The notes under the pieces are model-generated. The model saw nothing but the letters and a program-made list of their open reading frames with translations. It made no database searches and was not told the origin of the DNA. This document shows positions 44,210-52,815 of a DNA stretch of 64,000 bases, in pieces. The stretch covers positions 11,161 through 75,160 of the forward strand of contig NZ_BAAAIV010000020.1 in NCBI RefSeq assembly GCF_039526245.1, written 5' to 3'. This DNA is from Arthrobacter_H rhombi (GTDB lineage Bacteria; Actinomycetota; Actinomycetes; Actinomycetales; Micrococcaceae). Each line of letters begins with the position of its first letter. Positions within the stretch are counted from its first letter, which is position 1. The position numbers and the translations under genes were made by a program.

Positions 44210-45841
44210 ATGCTTCAGCAACACCTGTACGTCAACGCCACGTTCCACACCCAGTGGGCGGGCCGCCCCCGGGCGACGGCATTGTTGGCGCGCGGTGAAC
44301 GGATCCTTGCCGTCGGATCGCCGGACGAACTCCGCGCCCACGCCACCGGCCCCCTGGAGACCGTCGACCTGGGCGGTGCCACCGTCATCCCCGGGCTCAC
44401 CGACGCCCATATCCACACAGCCAACTACGCCCGGGAGATCTCGGCACTGGACCTGCGCGGGGTGACCGGCCTGCCCGACGCGCTGGAGCGGATCCGCACC
44501 CACGCAGCCACTCTGCCGGAGGGCGCGTGGATCTTCGGCGGACGGTGGGATTTCAACACCTGGGACGTCCCCGTCCAGCCGGACCGGGCGGCCCTGGACG
44601 CGGCCACCGGTTCCCACCCGGCGGCCCTGCCCAGCGTCGACGGCCATACCGTCTGGGCGAATTCGGCAGCCCTCGCCGCTGTCGGGATCGATGCCGCCAC
44701 CCCGGATCCGATCGGCGGGGAGATCGTCCGCGGGCCGGACGGCGAACCCACCGGAATCCTCCGCGAATCCGCCCACGCACCGCTGGAGCAGATCATGCAT
44801 GGTGCCGCCGCCGGCGACCTGCGCTCCCAGCTCGACCGCGCCCAGCACCGGCTGCTCGCCGCCGGCCTGACGGGCGTCCATGATTTCGACGGCGATGAAT
44901 GCCGCACCGCCTACGCGTCCCTGCGCGCCGAGGGGAAGCTGCAGCTGCGGGTGCACAAGTCCATCCCGGCCACCTCCCTGGAGCGTGCCATCGACGCGGG
45001 CTGGGCGACCGGCGACGGGGATGCCTGGCTGCGCACCGGCCCGGTCAAGCTCTTCTCCGACGGCGCCCTCGGTTCCCACAGCAGCCACATGGGCCACCCC
45101 TTTCCCGGCGAGGACGGCAATACCGGGATCGAGGTCACTCCCTATCTCGAATTGCTCGCCCTGGTCCGCCGCGCTGCCGGCGCCGGGATCGCCGTGGCCA
45201 CCCATGCCATTGGCGACCGGGCCAACCAGCTGGTGCTGGACGCCTACCAGGACCTCGTCCGCCACCCGCTGGATGCCGCGCCCGGCCTGCCGGACAGTTC
45301 GCTGCCCGTCCGCCAGCCCCTGCGGCACCGCATCGAACATACCCAGCACCTGCGTCCGGAAGATGTCCAGCGGGTGGCGAGGCTCGGCGTCGTGCCCTCC
45401 ATGCAGCCCACCCACTGCACCACCGACATACCGCTCGCCTCCACTCTGCTGGCGGGCCGCAATCTGGCTTCCTACGCCTGGCGCTCACTCATCGACGCCG
45501 GCGCGCAGCCGGCCTTCGGCTCCGACGCGCCGGTGGAACTGCCCAACCCGCTGCACGGCATCCACGCGGCCGTCACCCGCCAACGCCACGACGGCGAACC
45601 CGCCGGTGGCTGGCAACCCGGCGAACGGGTCACCGTCGCCGAAGCGATCGCGGGCTTCACCACCGGGGCCGCACGGGCCTCCGGCGAGGAAGCCCTCAAG
45701 GGCCGCCTGCGACCGGGAATGCTCGCCGACTTCACCGCCCTGGCCGCGGACCCCTATGCCATCGATCCCCGCGAACTGCGCGATCTACCCGTGACGGCCA
45801 CCGCCGTCGGGGGAACCCTGCGCTACCGCAACGACTCCTGA
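44210..45841 (+). CDS. Amidohydrolase, YtcJ-type (amidohydrolase_3)
   Basis: This 543-residue metal-dependent hydrolase has the metal ligands of the YtcJ subgroup: PGLTDAHIHTANY, AVATHAIGDRANQLVLDAY, HRIEHTQHL, and FGSDAPVELPNPLHGI. The carboxylated Lys is replaced in this subgroup. Members cleave amides, e.g. N-substituted formamide or acylated amines. The ATG at 44210 is chosen because the following residues match the family start. It heads an operon with an amino-acid-type importer, suggesting that it releases a usable amine or amino acid from the imported compound. Confidence 0.88.
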   Translation: MLQQHLYVNATFHTQWAGRPRATALLARGERILAVGSPDELRAHATGPLETVDLGGATVIPGLTDAHIHTANYAREISALDLRGVTGLPDALERIRTHAATLPEGAWIFGGRWDFNTWDVPVQPDRAALDAATGSHPAALPSVDGHTVWANSAALAAVGIDAATPDPIGGEIVRGPDGEPTGILRESAHAPLEQIMHGAAAGDLRSQLDRAQHRLLAAGLTGVHDFDGDECRTAYASLRAEGKLQLRVHKSIPATSLERAIDAGWATGDGDAWLRTGPVKLFSDGALGSHSSHMGHPFPGEDGNTGIEVTPYLELLALVRRAAGAGIAVATHAIGDRANQLVLDAYQDLVRHPLDAAPGLPDSSLPVRQPLRHRIEHTQHLRPEDVQRVARLGVVPSMQPTHCTTDIPLASTLLAGRNLASYAWRSLIDAGAQPAFGSDAPVELPNPLHGIHAAVTRQRHDGEPAGGWQPGERVTVAEAIAGFTTGAARASGEEALKGRLRPGMLADFTALAADPYAIDPRELRDLPVTATAVGGTLRYRNDS

Positions 45842-45881
45842 CCCACCCATCACCGCTCGAACCCGCACCGAGGAGAACACC

Positions 45882-46856
45882 ATGAACAGCACGCTCATCC
45901 GCAATATCCGCACCGGGGCACTGGCCTCGGCCGCCCTGGTGGCGGTCCTGTCCACCACCGCCTGCGGCGGCCAGTCACTGTCCGGCAACGACGACGCAGC
46001 TGCCGCCGACCCGTCGGCCTTCTCCGCCGCCCCTGCTCCGACCGAGGACCTCGCGGCCCAGACGATCGACGCCATCAAGCCCGACGCCGAACTGGCCAAG
46101 CTGCTGCCCGATGCCGTGCGCACCCAGGGCCTGCGCATGACCACCTCCGAGGGCTACCCGCCGATGGAGCTCTTCGCCAAGGACGGCAAGACCCTCATCG
46201 GCGTCGACCCGTCGCTGGGCCGGGCCATCGCCAACAAGCTCGGCGTCAAGATCAGCATCAAGAACGAGGACTTCAACGCCCAGATCCCCGGCATCACCAC
46301 CGGCCGGTACGACATCATCATGTCCTCGATGACCGACAACGCCGAGCGCCGCGAGACCGTCTCGTTCGTCGACTACGTCCAGGCCGGCAACGGCTGGGTG
46401 GTCAAGAAGGGCAACCCGGCGGGCCTGGGCGATCCGATGACCGCGTGCGGGAAAACCGTTTCCGTCGTCGACAACGGCTCCTCGCTCGCCCTGGCCCAGC
46501 AGTTCGACAAGGACTGCAAGGCAGCGGACCAGGCCGGCGTGAAGATCCTGAAGTTCACCGGTGACCAGGACGCCATCCTGCAGGTGCGCAATGGCCGTGC
46601 CGATGCCGGCATCAACGACTACCCGGTCGCCGCCTACCGCGCCCAGACCTCCAAGGACGTGCTGGATGCCGTGGCCATCCCGGGCGACGAGAGCGTGTGG
46701 GGCATCGCGATGAAGCAGGACTCCACCGAGCTCTCGGCGGCGGTGCAGAAGGCGTTGCAGTCGCTGATCGACGACGGCAGCTACGGCAAGATCCTCGAGG
46801 CCTGGAACGTGCAGAAGATGGCACTTGAGACCGCGACCGTCAACGACGGGAAGTAG
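45882..46856 (+). CDS. Amino-acid ABC substrate-binding lipoprotein
   Basis: This 324-residue protein has a signal peptide with lipobox TTAC (Cys about 28), a disordered linker, and an SBP_bac_3 domain: LRMTTSEGYPPMEL, GVDPSLGRAIANKLG, GRYDIIMSSMTDNAERRE, VSVVDNGSSLALAQ and GRADAGINDY. It binds a polar amino-acid-like ligand for the downstream permease and ATPase. AGGAG precedes the ATG. Confidence 0.9.
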   Translation: MNSTLIRNIRTGALASAALVAVLSTTACGGQSLSGNDDAAAADPSAFSAAPAPTEDLAAQTIDAIKPDAELAKLLPDAVRTQGLRMTTSEGYPPMELFAKDGKTLIGVDPSLGRAIANKLGVKISIKNEDFNAQIPGITTGRYDIIMSSMTDNAERRETVSFVDYVQAGNGWVVKKGNPAGLGDPMTACGKTVSVVDNGSSLALAQQFDKDCKAADQAGVKILKFTGDQDAILQVRNGRADAGINDYPVAAYRAQTSKDVLDAVAIPGDESVWGIAMKQDSTELSAAVQKALQSLIDDGSYGKILEAWNVQKMALETATVNDGK

Positions 46857-46865
46857 GGGGATTCC

Positions 46866-47849
46866 ATGAGTCCGGCAACACGCCGCAACCACCGGCCGAC
46901 TCAACTCAGCGGACCGGATGGCACCACCGTCCCGGTCGTCACCCTCAAACACCGTGAACGATGGATCCTCGGTGCGCTGGCGCTGGCCGTGTTCTTCTGG
47001 CTCGCGTTCACGATGGCCACCAACCCCAACATCCGGTGGGGGAAGGTCGCCGAGTACCTGTTCTTCCCCAAGATCATCGACGGCATCTGGATCACCCTGA
47101 TGATCTCCGTCCTGGCCACCGTGCTGGGGCTCGTGCTCGGCGTGGTCCTGGCCATCATGAAGCTCTCGGCCAACCCGGTGCTGAACTGGCTCTCCACGCT
47201 CTACATCTGGTTCTTCCGCGGCACCCCCGTGCTGGTGCAGCTGATCTTCTGGTACAACTTGGCCTTCCTGTTCCCGACGCTGGTGATCAAGATCCCCTTC
47301 ACCAACATCGGGTACCTGTGGAACACGAACGACGTGATGACCGGTTTCACCGCAGCCCTGCTCGGGCTCGGGCTGAACCTCGCGGCCTATTTCGCCGAAA
47401 CGGTGCGTGCCGGCATCCAGGCGGTCGACACCGGGCAGACCGAGGCGGCCTACGCCCTGGGCATGACGCCGGGCAAGCGCATGCGCAAGATCGTCCTGCC
47501 ACAGGCGCTGCGCATCATCATCCCGCCGACGGGCAACGAGTTCATCTCCATGCTCAAGACCACCTCGCTGGTCTACGTCGTGGCCGGCAACGACCTGATG
47601 ACCAACGCCAGCCAGATCTACAAGCAGAACAACCTAATCATGGAGCTGCTGATCGTCGCCTCGCTCTGGTACATGGTCATGACCGCGATCGCCACGTTCT
47701 TCCAATCCAAGCTCGAGGCGCACTACGGGGCCGACGCGGTGCGCCTGGTGCGCAAGCCGGGCATGCTGCTCAAGACCGTCAGCGCATCGAAGACCTCCAC
47801 GCCGCGGGGCGACGATGATGTCGCCACCGCAGGAAAGGACCTCTCATGA
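46866..47849 (+). CDS. Amino-acid ABC transporter permease
   Basis: This 327-residue HisM-type permease has an N-terminal extension of about 50 residues, several transmembrane segments, the diagnostic LYIWFFRGTPVLVQL helix, and the EAA loop TEAAYALGMTPGKRMRKIVLPQALR. It overlaps the ATPase start by 4 bp. Confidence 0.92.
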   Translation: MSPATRRNHRPTQLSGPDGTTVPVVTLKHRERWILGALALAVFFWLAFTMATNPNIRWGKVAEYLFFPKIIDGIWITLMISVLATVLGLVLGVVLAIMKLSANPVLNWLSTLYIWFFRGTPVLVQLIFWYNLAFLFPTLVIKIPFTNIGYLWNTNDVMTGFTAALLGLGLNLAAYFAETVRAGIQAVDTGQTEAAYALGMTPGKRMRKIVLPQALRIIIPPTGNEFISMLKTTSLVYVVAGNDLMTNASQIYKQNNLIMELLIVASLWYMVMTAIATFFQSKLEAHYGADAVRLVRKPGMLLKTVSASKTSTPRGDDDVATAGKDLS

Positions 47850-48661
47850 ACGCCCAGCCCGCCGAGGGGATCCGCGACGCCTCCAGCGCCGCGGCCCCGG
47901 GAAAGCTGCACGTCCAGGCCCAGGGGGTGACCAAGTCCTTCGGCAGCCACCAGGTGCTGACCGGCGTCGACTTCACCGTGGCTTCCGGGGAGGTCAGCTG
48001 CATCGTCGGCCCCTCGGGTTCGGGAAAATCGACGTTCCTGCGCTGCCTGAATGCGCTGGAGACGTACGACGACGGCACCCTGTTGGTCGAGGGTCGGCAC
48101 GTCGGGTACGAATTCCGCCAGGGACGCTACTACGAATGGAACACGAAGCAGTTCGCCGCCTTCCGCTCGCGGATCGGGATGGTGTTCCAGCGGTTCAACC
48201 TGTTCGGGCACTTCTCCGCCGAGGAGAACGTCGCCTGCGCCCTGCTGGAGGTGCGCGGCTTTTCCAAGGCGAAGGCGCGCACCCGGGCGCTGGAGGAACT
48301 CGATCGCGTGGGGCTGGCCGAGCACTCGCACAAGCGTCCCCACCAGCTCTCCGGCGGCCAACAACAGCGGGTCGCCATTGCCCGCGCGTTGGCCATGGAC
48401 CCGGAGATCATGCTCTTCGACGAACCCACCTCGGCGTTGGACCCGGAGCTGGTAGACGAGGTGCTCGAGGCTATGAAGGCCCTGGCCCACGCGGGCATGA
48501 CCATGGTCGTGGTCACGCACGAGATGGGTTTCGCCCGGGAGGTCGCCGACACGGTGCACTTCTTCGACGAGGGCGCCATCGTCGAGTCGGGTCCCCCGGC
48601 CGATGTGCTGGCCAACCCGCAGATGGACAGGACCCGGGCCTTCCTCGCGAAGGTGCTGTAG
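47846..48661 (+). CDS. Amino-acid ABC transporter ATP-binding protein
   Basis: This 271-residue ATPase has Walker A GPSGSGKSTFLR, MVFQRFNLFGHFSAEENV, signature LSGGQQQRVAIARALA, Walker B IMLFDEPTSALD, and VVTHEMGFARE. It has a short unusual insert (GYEFRQGRYYEWNTKQF) before the Q-loop, seen in some actinobacterial GlnQ homologues. It completes the LysR-linked importer. Confidence 0.93.
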   Translation: MNAQPAEGIRDASSAAAPGKLHVQAQGVTKSFGSHQVLTGVDFTVASGEVSCIVGPSGSGKSTFLRCLNALETYDDGTLLVEGRHVGYEFRQGRYYEWNTKQFAAFRSRIGMVFQRFNLFGHFSAEENVACALLEVRGFSKAKARTRALEELDRVGLAEHSHKRPHQLSGGQQQRVAIARALAMDPEIMLFDEPTSALDPELVDEVLEAMKALAHAGMTMVVVTHEMGFAREVADTVHFFDEGAIVESGPPADVLANPQMDRTRAFLAKVL

Positions 48662-48762
48662 GAGCGCTCCCCGCCGATGGACCCGGTGCCCGGACAGATG
48701 CTCGACAACCCGGCCGGCGCGGATCAAACTGGGACCCCATCGGCGCGGGATCGGGGACGATC

Positions 48763-49272
48763 ATGAAGCAGGAAATTGCCGCCACAGCCCTGGTGCTCGC
48801 CGCCGCCCTGACCGGGTGTGGCCCGGGCAAGGTGGCGGTCCAGGGCAAGGTGGCGGCCCAGGAGATCGCGACACAGCTGGGCACCGGCTCGGACGATGTC
48901 AGTCGGTGGATCGCCAAGAATGCCGACGCCGCCGGCACCACGGTGGACGATACGGCGACCACTTGGAGGTCACGCATCGCCTCCACCCCGCGGGCCACCG
49001 GGATCCCCAGGACATTCGCCACCGAGACGGCGTGCGGCGCCCTGTCCGACATCCTGTTCACCGATCGGGCCGACGACCCGCTCACCGTCAACGGGGTGCT
49101 GGCGGCCGTCGTGGAAGCCGTGGGCTCGGCCAACGGCACCTCCTATGGGACCTATAGGTCACTGAAATCCGAGGTCGACGGGATCACCCAGCAGGTGGCC
49201 GAGGGCAAGCCGGTGTACCTGGAGCTCATCCTGCTCCGGCAGACGTATTGCGCGGTGGCCCTGGGTCGCTGA
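48763..49272 (+). CDS. Short lipoprotein of unknown function
   Basis: This 169-residue protein has a signal peptide and lipobox LTGC (Cys about 18). The remainder is helical, with two cysteines (ETACGAL and RQTYCAVA). No family is recognised. The start is taken at the ATG 48763, since the signal peptide begins there; no strong ribosome binding site is visible. It lies 101 bp after the ATPase and may be separate from that operon. Confidence 0.65.
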   Translation: MKQEIAATALVLAAALTGCGPGKVAVQGKVAAQEIATQLGTGSDDVSRWIAKNADAAGTTVDDTATTWRSRIASTPRATGIPRTFATETACGALSDILFTDRADDPLTVNGVLAAVVEAVGSANGTSYGTYRSLKSEVDGITQQVAEGKPVYLELILLRQTYCAVALGR

Positions 49273-49307
49273 ACCCCGCGGGTGCGAGACAGATCACGTC
49301 GAAACTA

Positions 49308-49323
49308 GTTGTCCCTAGGCAAC
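49308..49323. promoter_or_regulatory. Possible MarR operator 1
   Basis: GTTGTC, 4 nt, GGCAAC is an inverted repeat with one mismatched pair, upstream of the exporter gene. A second GTTG...CAAC repeat of equal length lies 29 bp downstream (centre to centre), close to a multiple of the helical repeat. Confidence 0.5.
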
Positions 49324-49336
49324 CATTTCGCATATA

Positions 49337-49352
49337 GTTGACCCAGATCAAC
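49337..49352. promoter_or_regulatory. Possible MarR operator 2
   Basis: GTTGA, 6 nt, TCAAC is a perfect inverted repeat ending 28 bp before the TTG start of the exporter. With the site at 49308 it makes a plausible operator pair for the MarR protein encoded downstream. Confidence 0.5.
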
Positions 49353-49380
49353 CATCTCCCCCCTCTTTTTTGGAGCCCCC

Positions 49381-51177
49381 TTGTCTTCAGTTTCCACCCC
49401 GGAGCGGACGGCCTCGCTGTCCGACTCCGGCATGACCCACCGGCAGGTCATCCAGTCCCTGACTGGACTGCTCATGGGCATGTTCGTCTCGATCCTCGCC
49501 GGCACCGTCGTCTCGACGTCGCTGCCCGTCATCCTCTCCGACCTCAATGGCACCCAGACCGCCTACACCTGGGTCGTCACCGCCACGCTGCTGGCCACCA
49601 CGATCTCCACCCCCATCTGGGGCAAGCTCGCTGACCTGACCAACCGCAAGGTGCTGCTGCAGCTCTCGCTGCTGATCTTCGTGATCGCCTCGGCCATCGC
49701 CGGGTTCTCGCAGGACACCACGATGCTCATCACCATGCGCGTCTTCCAGGGGCTCGGCGCCGGCGGCCTGACCGCCCTGAGCCAGATCGTCATGGCGGAC
49801 ATCATCTCCCCGCGTGAACGTGGCAAGTACATGGGCCTCTTCGGTGCCGTCATGGCCCTGGGCACCGTCGGCGGACCGCTCATCGGCGGCTTCATCACCG
49901 ACTCGATCAACTGGCGCTGGAACTTCTTCATCGCCCTGCCCTTCGCCGCAGTCGCCATCGTCCTCATCCAGAAGACCCTGCACCTGCCGACCCTGGCCAA
50001 GCGCAAGGTCAGCATCGACTACGCGGGCATCGTCCTGCTGTCCGCCGGTGTCGCCCTGCTGCTGATCTGGGTTTCCCTGGCCGGCAAGGACTTCGAGTGG
50101 GCCAGCGCCACCACCGCCTGGATGGTCGGCGGCGCAGTCATCGCGCTCGTCGCGTTCGTCATCGCGGAGTTCAAGGCCGCCGAGCCGATCATCCCGCTGA
50201 CCATGTTCAAGAACCGCAGCTTCACGCTCAGCGTGGTGGGTTCCATCTCCGTCGGCGTCTCGATGTTCGGCACCTCCGTCTTCCTCGCCCAGTACATGCA
50301 GCTGGCCCGTGGCGCCAACGCCACCCAGTCCGGCCTGATGACCATCCCCATGATGGCCGGGCTGCTGATCGTCTCCACCGTCGTCGGCGCCATGATTTCC
50401 CGCCGCGGCAAGTGGAAGGCCTACATGGTCGTCGGCTCCGTGCTGCAGCTGGCGGGCCTGTACTTGTTGGGGACCATCCACTTCGACACCGACTTCGTGC
50501 TGGTCTCGGCCTACATGTTCATCCTGGGCGCGGGCCTGGGCATGGTGATGCAGAACCTCGTGCTCGTGGTGCAGAACGCCGTCACCCCAGCAGAAATCGG
50601 CGTGGCCTCCTCCGGCATCGCGTTCTTCCGCTCCCTCGGCGGCACCATCGGCGTCTCCGTCCTCGGTGCCATCATGGCCACCAAGGTCACCGACCTGATG
50701 GGCGAACGCGCGGCCGATCTGAAGACGGCCATCGCCTCCCTCGGCGCCGGTGGCAAGGACGTCGCCGCGGCCCTGTCCAGCGGCAACATCCCTGCGGTCC
50801 ACTCGCTGCCCGAACCGGTGCGCGTGGTCATCGAAGCGGCCTACGGGGACGCCGTCGCGCACATCTTCACCGTCGCGGCACCTCTGAGCATCCTGACGAT
50901 CCTCGCCGTCGTGTTCCTGCCCAACCTGGCGTTGAGCACGCAGACCCGCCACCAGCGGGCCGAGGCCGAAGCCACCGAAACCGAAGGATCCGCGGCTCCC
51001 GCCACCACCGAGCTGGAGGCAGCCGAATTGCATCTGGCAGAGGTCAGCGAGGCCACCATCGCGGTGACCCCGACGCTGGACACCGACGCCCTCCCCGTCG
51101 TATCGGCCCCGGCACCCGGGAACGACGACGATGCCCGGCTGGCACCGGACACCCCGGCTTCCGGGATTCGTGGCTGA
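49381..51177 (+). CDS. MFS multidrug exporter, DHA2/EmrB-QacA family
   Basis: This 598-residue inner-membrane protein has 14 predicted transmembrane segments (to about residue 520) and a disordered acidic C-terminal tail. GKLADLTNRK is motif A of the major facilitator family and ALGTVGGPLIGGFI corresponds to antiporter motif C. It probably exports drugs or other hydrophobic compounds with protons. The TTG at 49381 has GGAG upstream. It is followed immediately by a MarR regulator. Confidence 0.92.
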   Translation: MSSVSTPERTASLSDSGMTHRQVIQSLTGLLMGMFVSILAGTVVSTSLPVILSDLNGTQTAYTWVVTATLLATTISTPIWGKLADLTNRKVLLQLSLLIFVIASAIAGFSQDTTMLITMRVFQGLGAGGLTALSQIVMADIISPRERGKYMGLFGAVMALGTVGGPLIGGFITDSINWRWNFFIALPFAAVAIVLIQKTLHLPTLAKRKVSIDYAGIVLLSAGVALLLIWVSLAGKDFEWASATTAWMVGGAVIALVAFVIAEFKAAEPIIPLTMFKNRSFTLSVVGSISVGVSMFGTSVFLAQYMQLARGANATQSGLMTIPMMAGLLIVSTVVGAMISRRGKWKAYMVVGSVLQLAGLYLLGTIHFDTDFVLVSAYMFILGAGLGMVMQNLVLVVQNAVTPAEIGVASSGIAFFRSLGGTIGVSVLGAIMATKVTDLMGERAADLKTAIASLGAGGKDVAAALSSGNIPAVHSLPEPVRVVIEAAYGDAVAHIFTVAAPLSILTILAVVFLPNLALSTQTRHQRAEAEATETEGSAAPATTELEAAELHLAEVSEATIAVTPTLDTDALPVVSAPAPGNDDDARLAPDTPASGIRG

Positions 51178-51178
51178 G

Positions 51179-51706
51179 ATGACGCATCTCCCCGACCCGT
51201 TCGCCGCTCCGGCCAGCGCCCCGGAATCCGCTCCGGCGCCTCCCGGACTCAGCCAGGCCATGGCCGAGGCGATCGGTGAGGTCGAACAGCAATTCGGTAC
51301 GTTGATCGTCTCGGCCCGTGCCAGTATCCGCAACCGGGCGGCAGCCATCCACCCGGAGCTGCAGCCCACCGGCTACAAGGTGTTGACCCTGCTGTCCCAC
51401 CACGGCGCACGCCAGCAGGTCGAATTGGCCGAGGAACTGCAGACCGACAAGGCCATGATGAGCCGGACCATCAAGCAGCTCGGCGAGTTCGGGTTGGTGG
51501 CCTGCACCGCCGACCCGAACGACGGCCGGGCGAAGCTGATTTCGATCACCGAGGAAGCCCGGGCGAAATTCGAGGTGACCACCGCCGAGTCACGCCGGCT
51601 GCTCTATGACCGGCTGGGCACCTGGGACCAGGCAGAGGTCGAGCGGTTCGCCGAGCTGCTGGCCCGTTTGAACGAGACCAGCGGAGCGGGGCACACCCCC
51701 GCCTGA
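51179..51706 (+). CDS. MarR-family transcriptional regulator
   Basis: This 175-residue wHTH regulator has an N-terminal helix for dimerisation, the recognition region ELAEELQTDKAMMSRTIKQL, and the wing DPNDGRAKLISIT, with the conserved D-x-R of MarR proteins. An ATG at 51179, 2 bp after the exporter stop, or the GTG at 51170 could be used. It probably represses the exporter operon in which it lies and is released by substrate drugs. Confidence 0.9.
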   Translation: MTHLPDPFAAPASAPESAPAPPGLSQAMAEAIGEVEQQFGTLIVSARASIRNRAAAIHPELQPTGYKVLTLLSHHGARQQVELAEELQTDKAMMSRTIKQLGEFGLVACTADPNDGRAKLISITEEARAKFEVTTAESRRLLYDRLGTWDQAEVERFAELLARLNETSGAGHTPA

Positions 51707-51727
51707 CGCTCGTCGTCATCAGCGCCC

Positions 51728-51766
51728 ACGGGACGTGGAACGGGTTCGACCCGTTCCACGTCCCGT
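51728..51766. terminator. Strong bidirectional terminator
   Basis: Arms at 51728-51744 (ACGGGACGTGGAACGGG) and 51750-51766 are perfectly complementary over 17 bp, with loop TTCGA. It sits between the convergent MarR and thioesterase genes. Only a short T-run follows, so efficiency rests on the stem. Confidence 0.9.
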
Positions 51767-51800
51767 TGCTGTCGGCACCCTCCCACCCGGACGGTGTGGC

Positions 51801-52754
51801 TCAGTACTTCCGTTCGGTGGCGAAGTGCAGTGGCTCCAACTCGGCCCGACGGTGCATCAGTTCGGTGGCGTGTTCGTCCAGCCGCCGGTCCTCGTCGGTG
51901 CGGAGAACCAGCTGGGGCACCGCCCCGGCCCGCCCCTGCTCGTCCCGCGACACGAAGATCGTCATGCACTGCGTGGTCTCGCGCCAGGTCCCTGACCGTG
52001 GGTCGCGGGCCCTGACGTGTACTGCGATGTGCATGCTGTGTGGCCCGGTGTGGATCAGCCGGGCCTCGAGTTCGACGACGTCGCCGATGTGGATCGGATG
52101 CAGGAAGTGGATTCCGCCGGAATAGACGGCCACGGCGTCGTCGCCGCACCAGCCCATCGCACAGGCGCGGGCCACCTCGTCGATCCACCGCATGACGATC
52201 CCGCCATGGGCATTGCCACCCCAGTTCACAACGGCCGGTGACGCCAGGAACCTGAACTGTTGCCGCGGCGTCGTTCCCGCGTCCGTGTACTCCTGGGCGC
52301 GCATGAGGTCGCGGATGGCCGAGCGGGCCACGATGCGTTCGGCCGCACCGCGGGAGAGCTGCTCCGTCTCCGGGTCGGAGGGGCGCCACGGCGGAACCGG
52401 TGTGGGCCGGCCGTGCTCGTCCATCGCCACGAAGGCCAGGATGCAGTCCATCGCCGGGCGGAAGACCCGCTCGCGGACGTCGGCGGCATCGACGGTGACC
52501 ACCACCTGCATGCTGCTGCGCCCGGTGTGCACGATGCGTGCGGTGACCTCGATCAGGTCGCCGTTGTGGATGGGGCGGGTGAAGTGCACGTTGCCGACGT
52601 AGGCGGTGACGCAGTAGCCGCCGCTGTAGCCCACGGCGCAGGCATACCCGGCCTTGTCGATCCATTCGAGCACGCGACCGGCCTGCACAGTCACCCCGTC
52701 CTCGGACACGTCGGTGGGTGCTGCCAGGAACCGCAGCGTCATCACGTCATTCAT
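51801..52754 (-). CDS. Acyl-CoA thioesterase, double hotdog domain
   Basis: This 317-residue protein contains two hotdog domains (about residues 1-130 and 150-285), each with a W-I-D motif (GRVLEWIDKAGYACA and GGIVMRWIDEVARACA) and an H-x-G-x-S strand (IVHTGRSSMQVVV and LIHTGPHSMHIAV). This is the layout of ACOT/BACH-type acyl-CoA hydrolases, which release free fatty acids from acyl-CoA. It is monocistronic and 61 bp from the AbgT gene. Confidence 0.9.
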   Translation of the reverse strand: MNDVMTLRFLAAPTDVSEDGVTVQAGRVLEWIDKAGYACAVGYSGGYCVTAYVGNVHFTRPIHNGDLIEVTARIVHTGRSSMQVVVTVDAADVRERVFRPAMDCILAFVAMDEHGRPTPVPPWRPSDPETEQLSRGAAERIVARSAIRDLMRAQEYTDAGTTPRQQFRFLASPAVVNWGGNAHGGIVMRWIDEVARACAMGWCGDDAVAVYSGGIHFLHPIHIGDVVELEARLIHTGPHSMHIAVHVRARDPRSGTWRETTQCMTIFVSRDEQGRAGAVPQLVLRTDEDRRLDEHATELMHRRAELEPLHFATERKY

Positions 52755-52815
52755 GGGGACATGGTAGCCAACAGATCCCCCTGCGGCGCTTTTCCGGCGC
52801 CGCAGGGGGCGGGCC

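Noticed and set aside
49387..51369. A 660-codon leftward open frame opposite the drug exporter
   Set aside because: Asp/Gly/His-rich antisense sequence of a clear 14-TM transporter.
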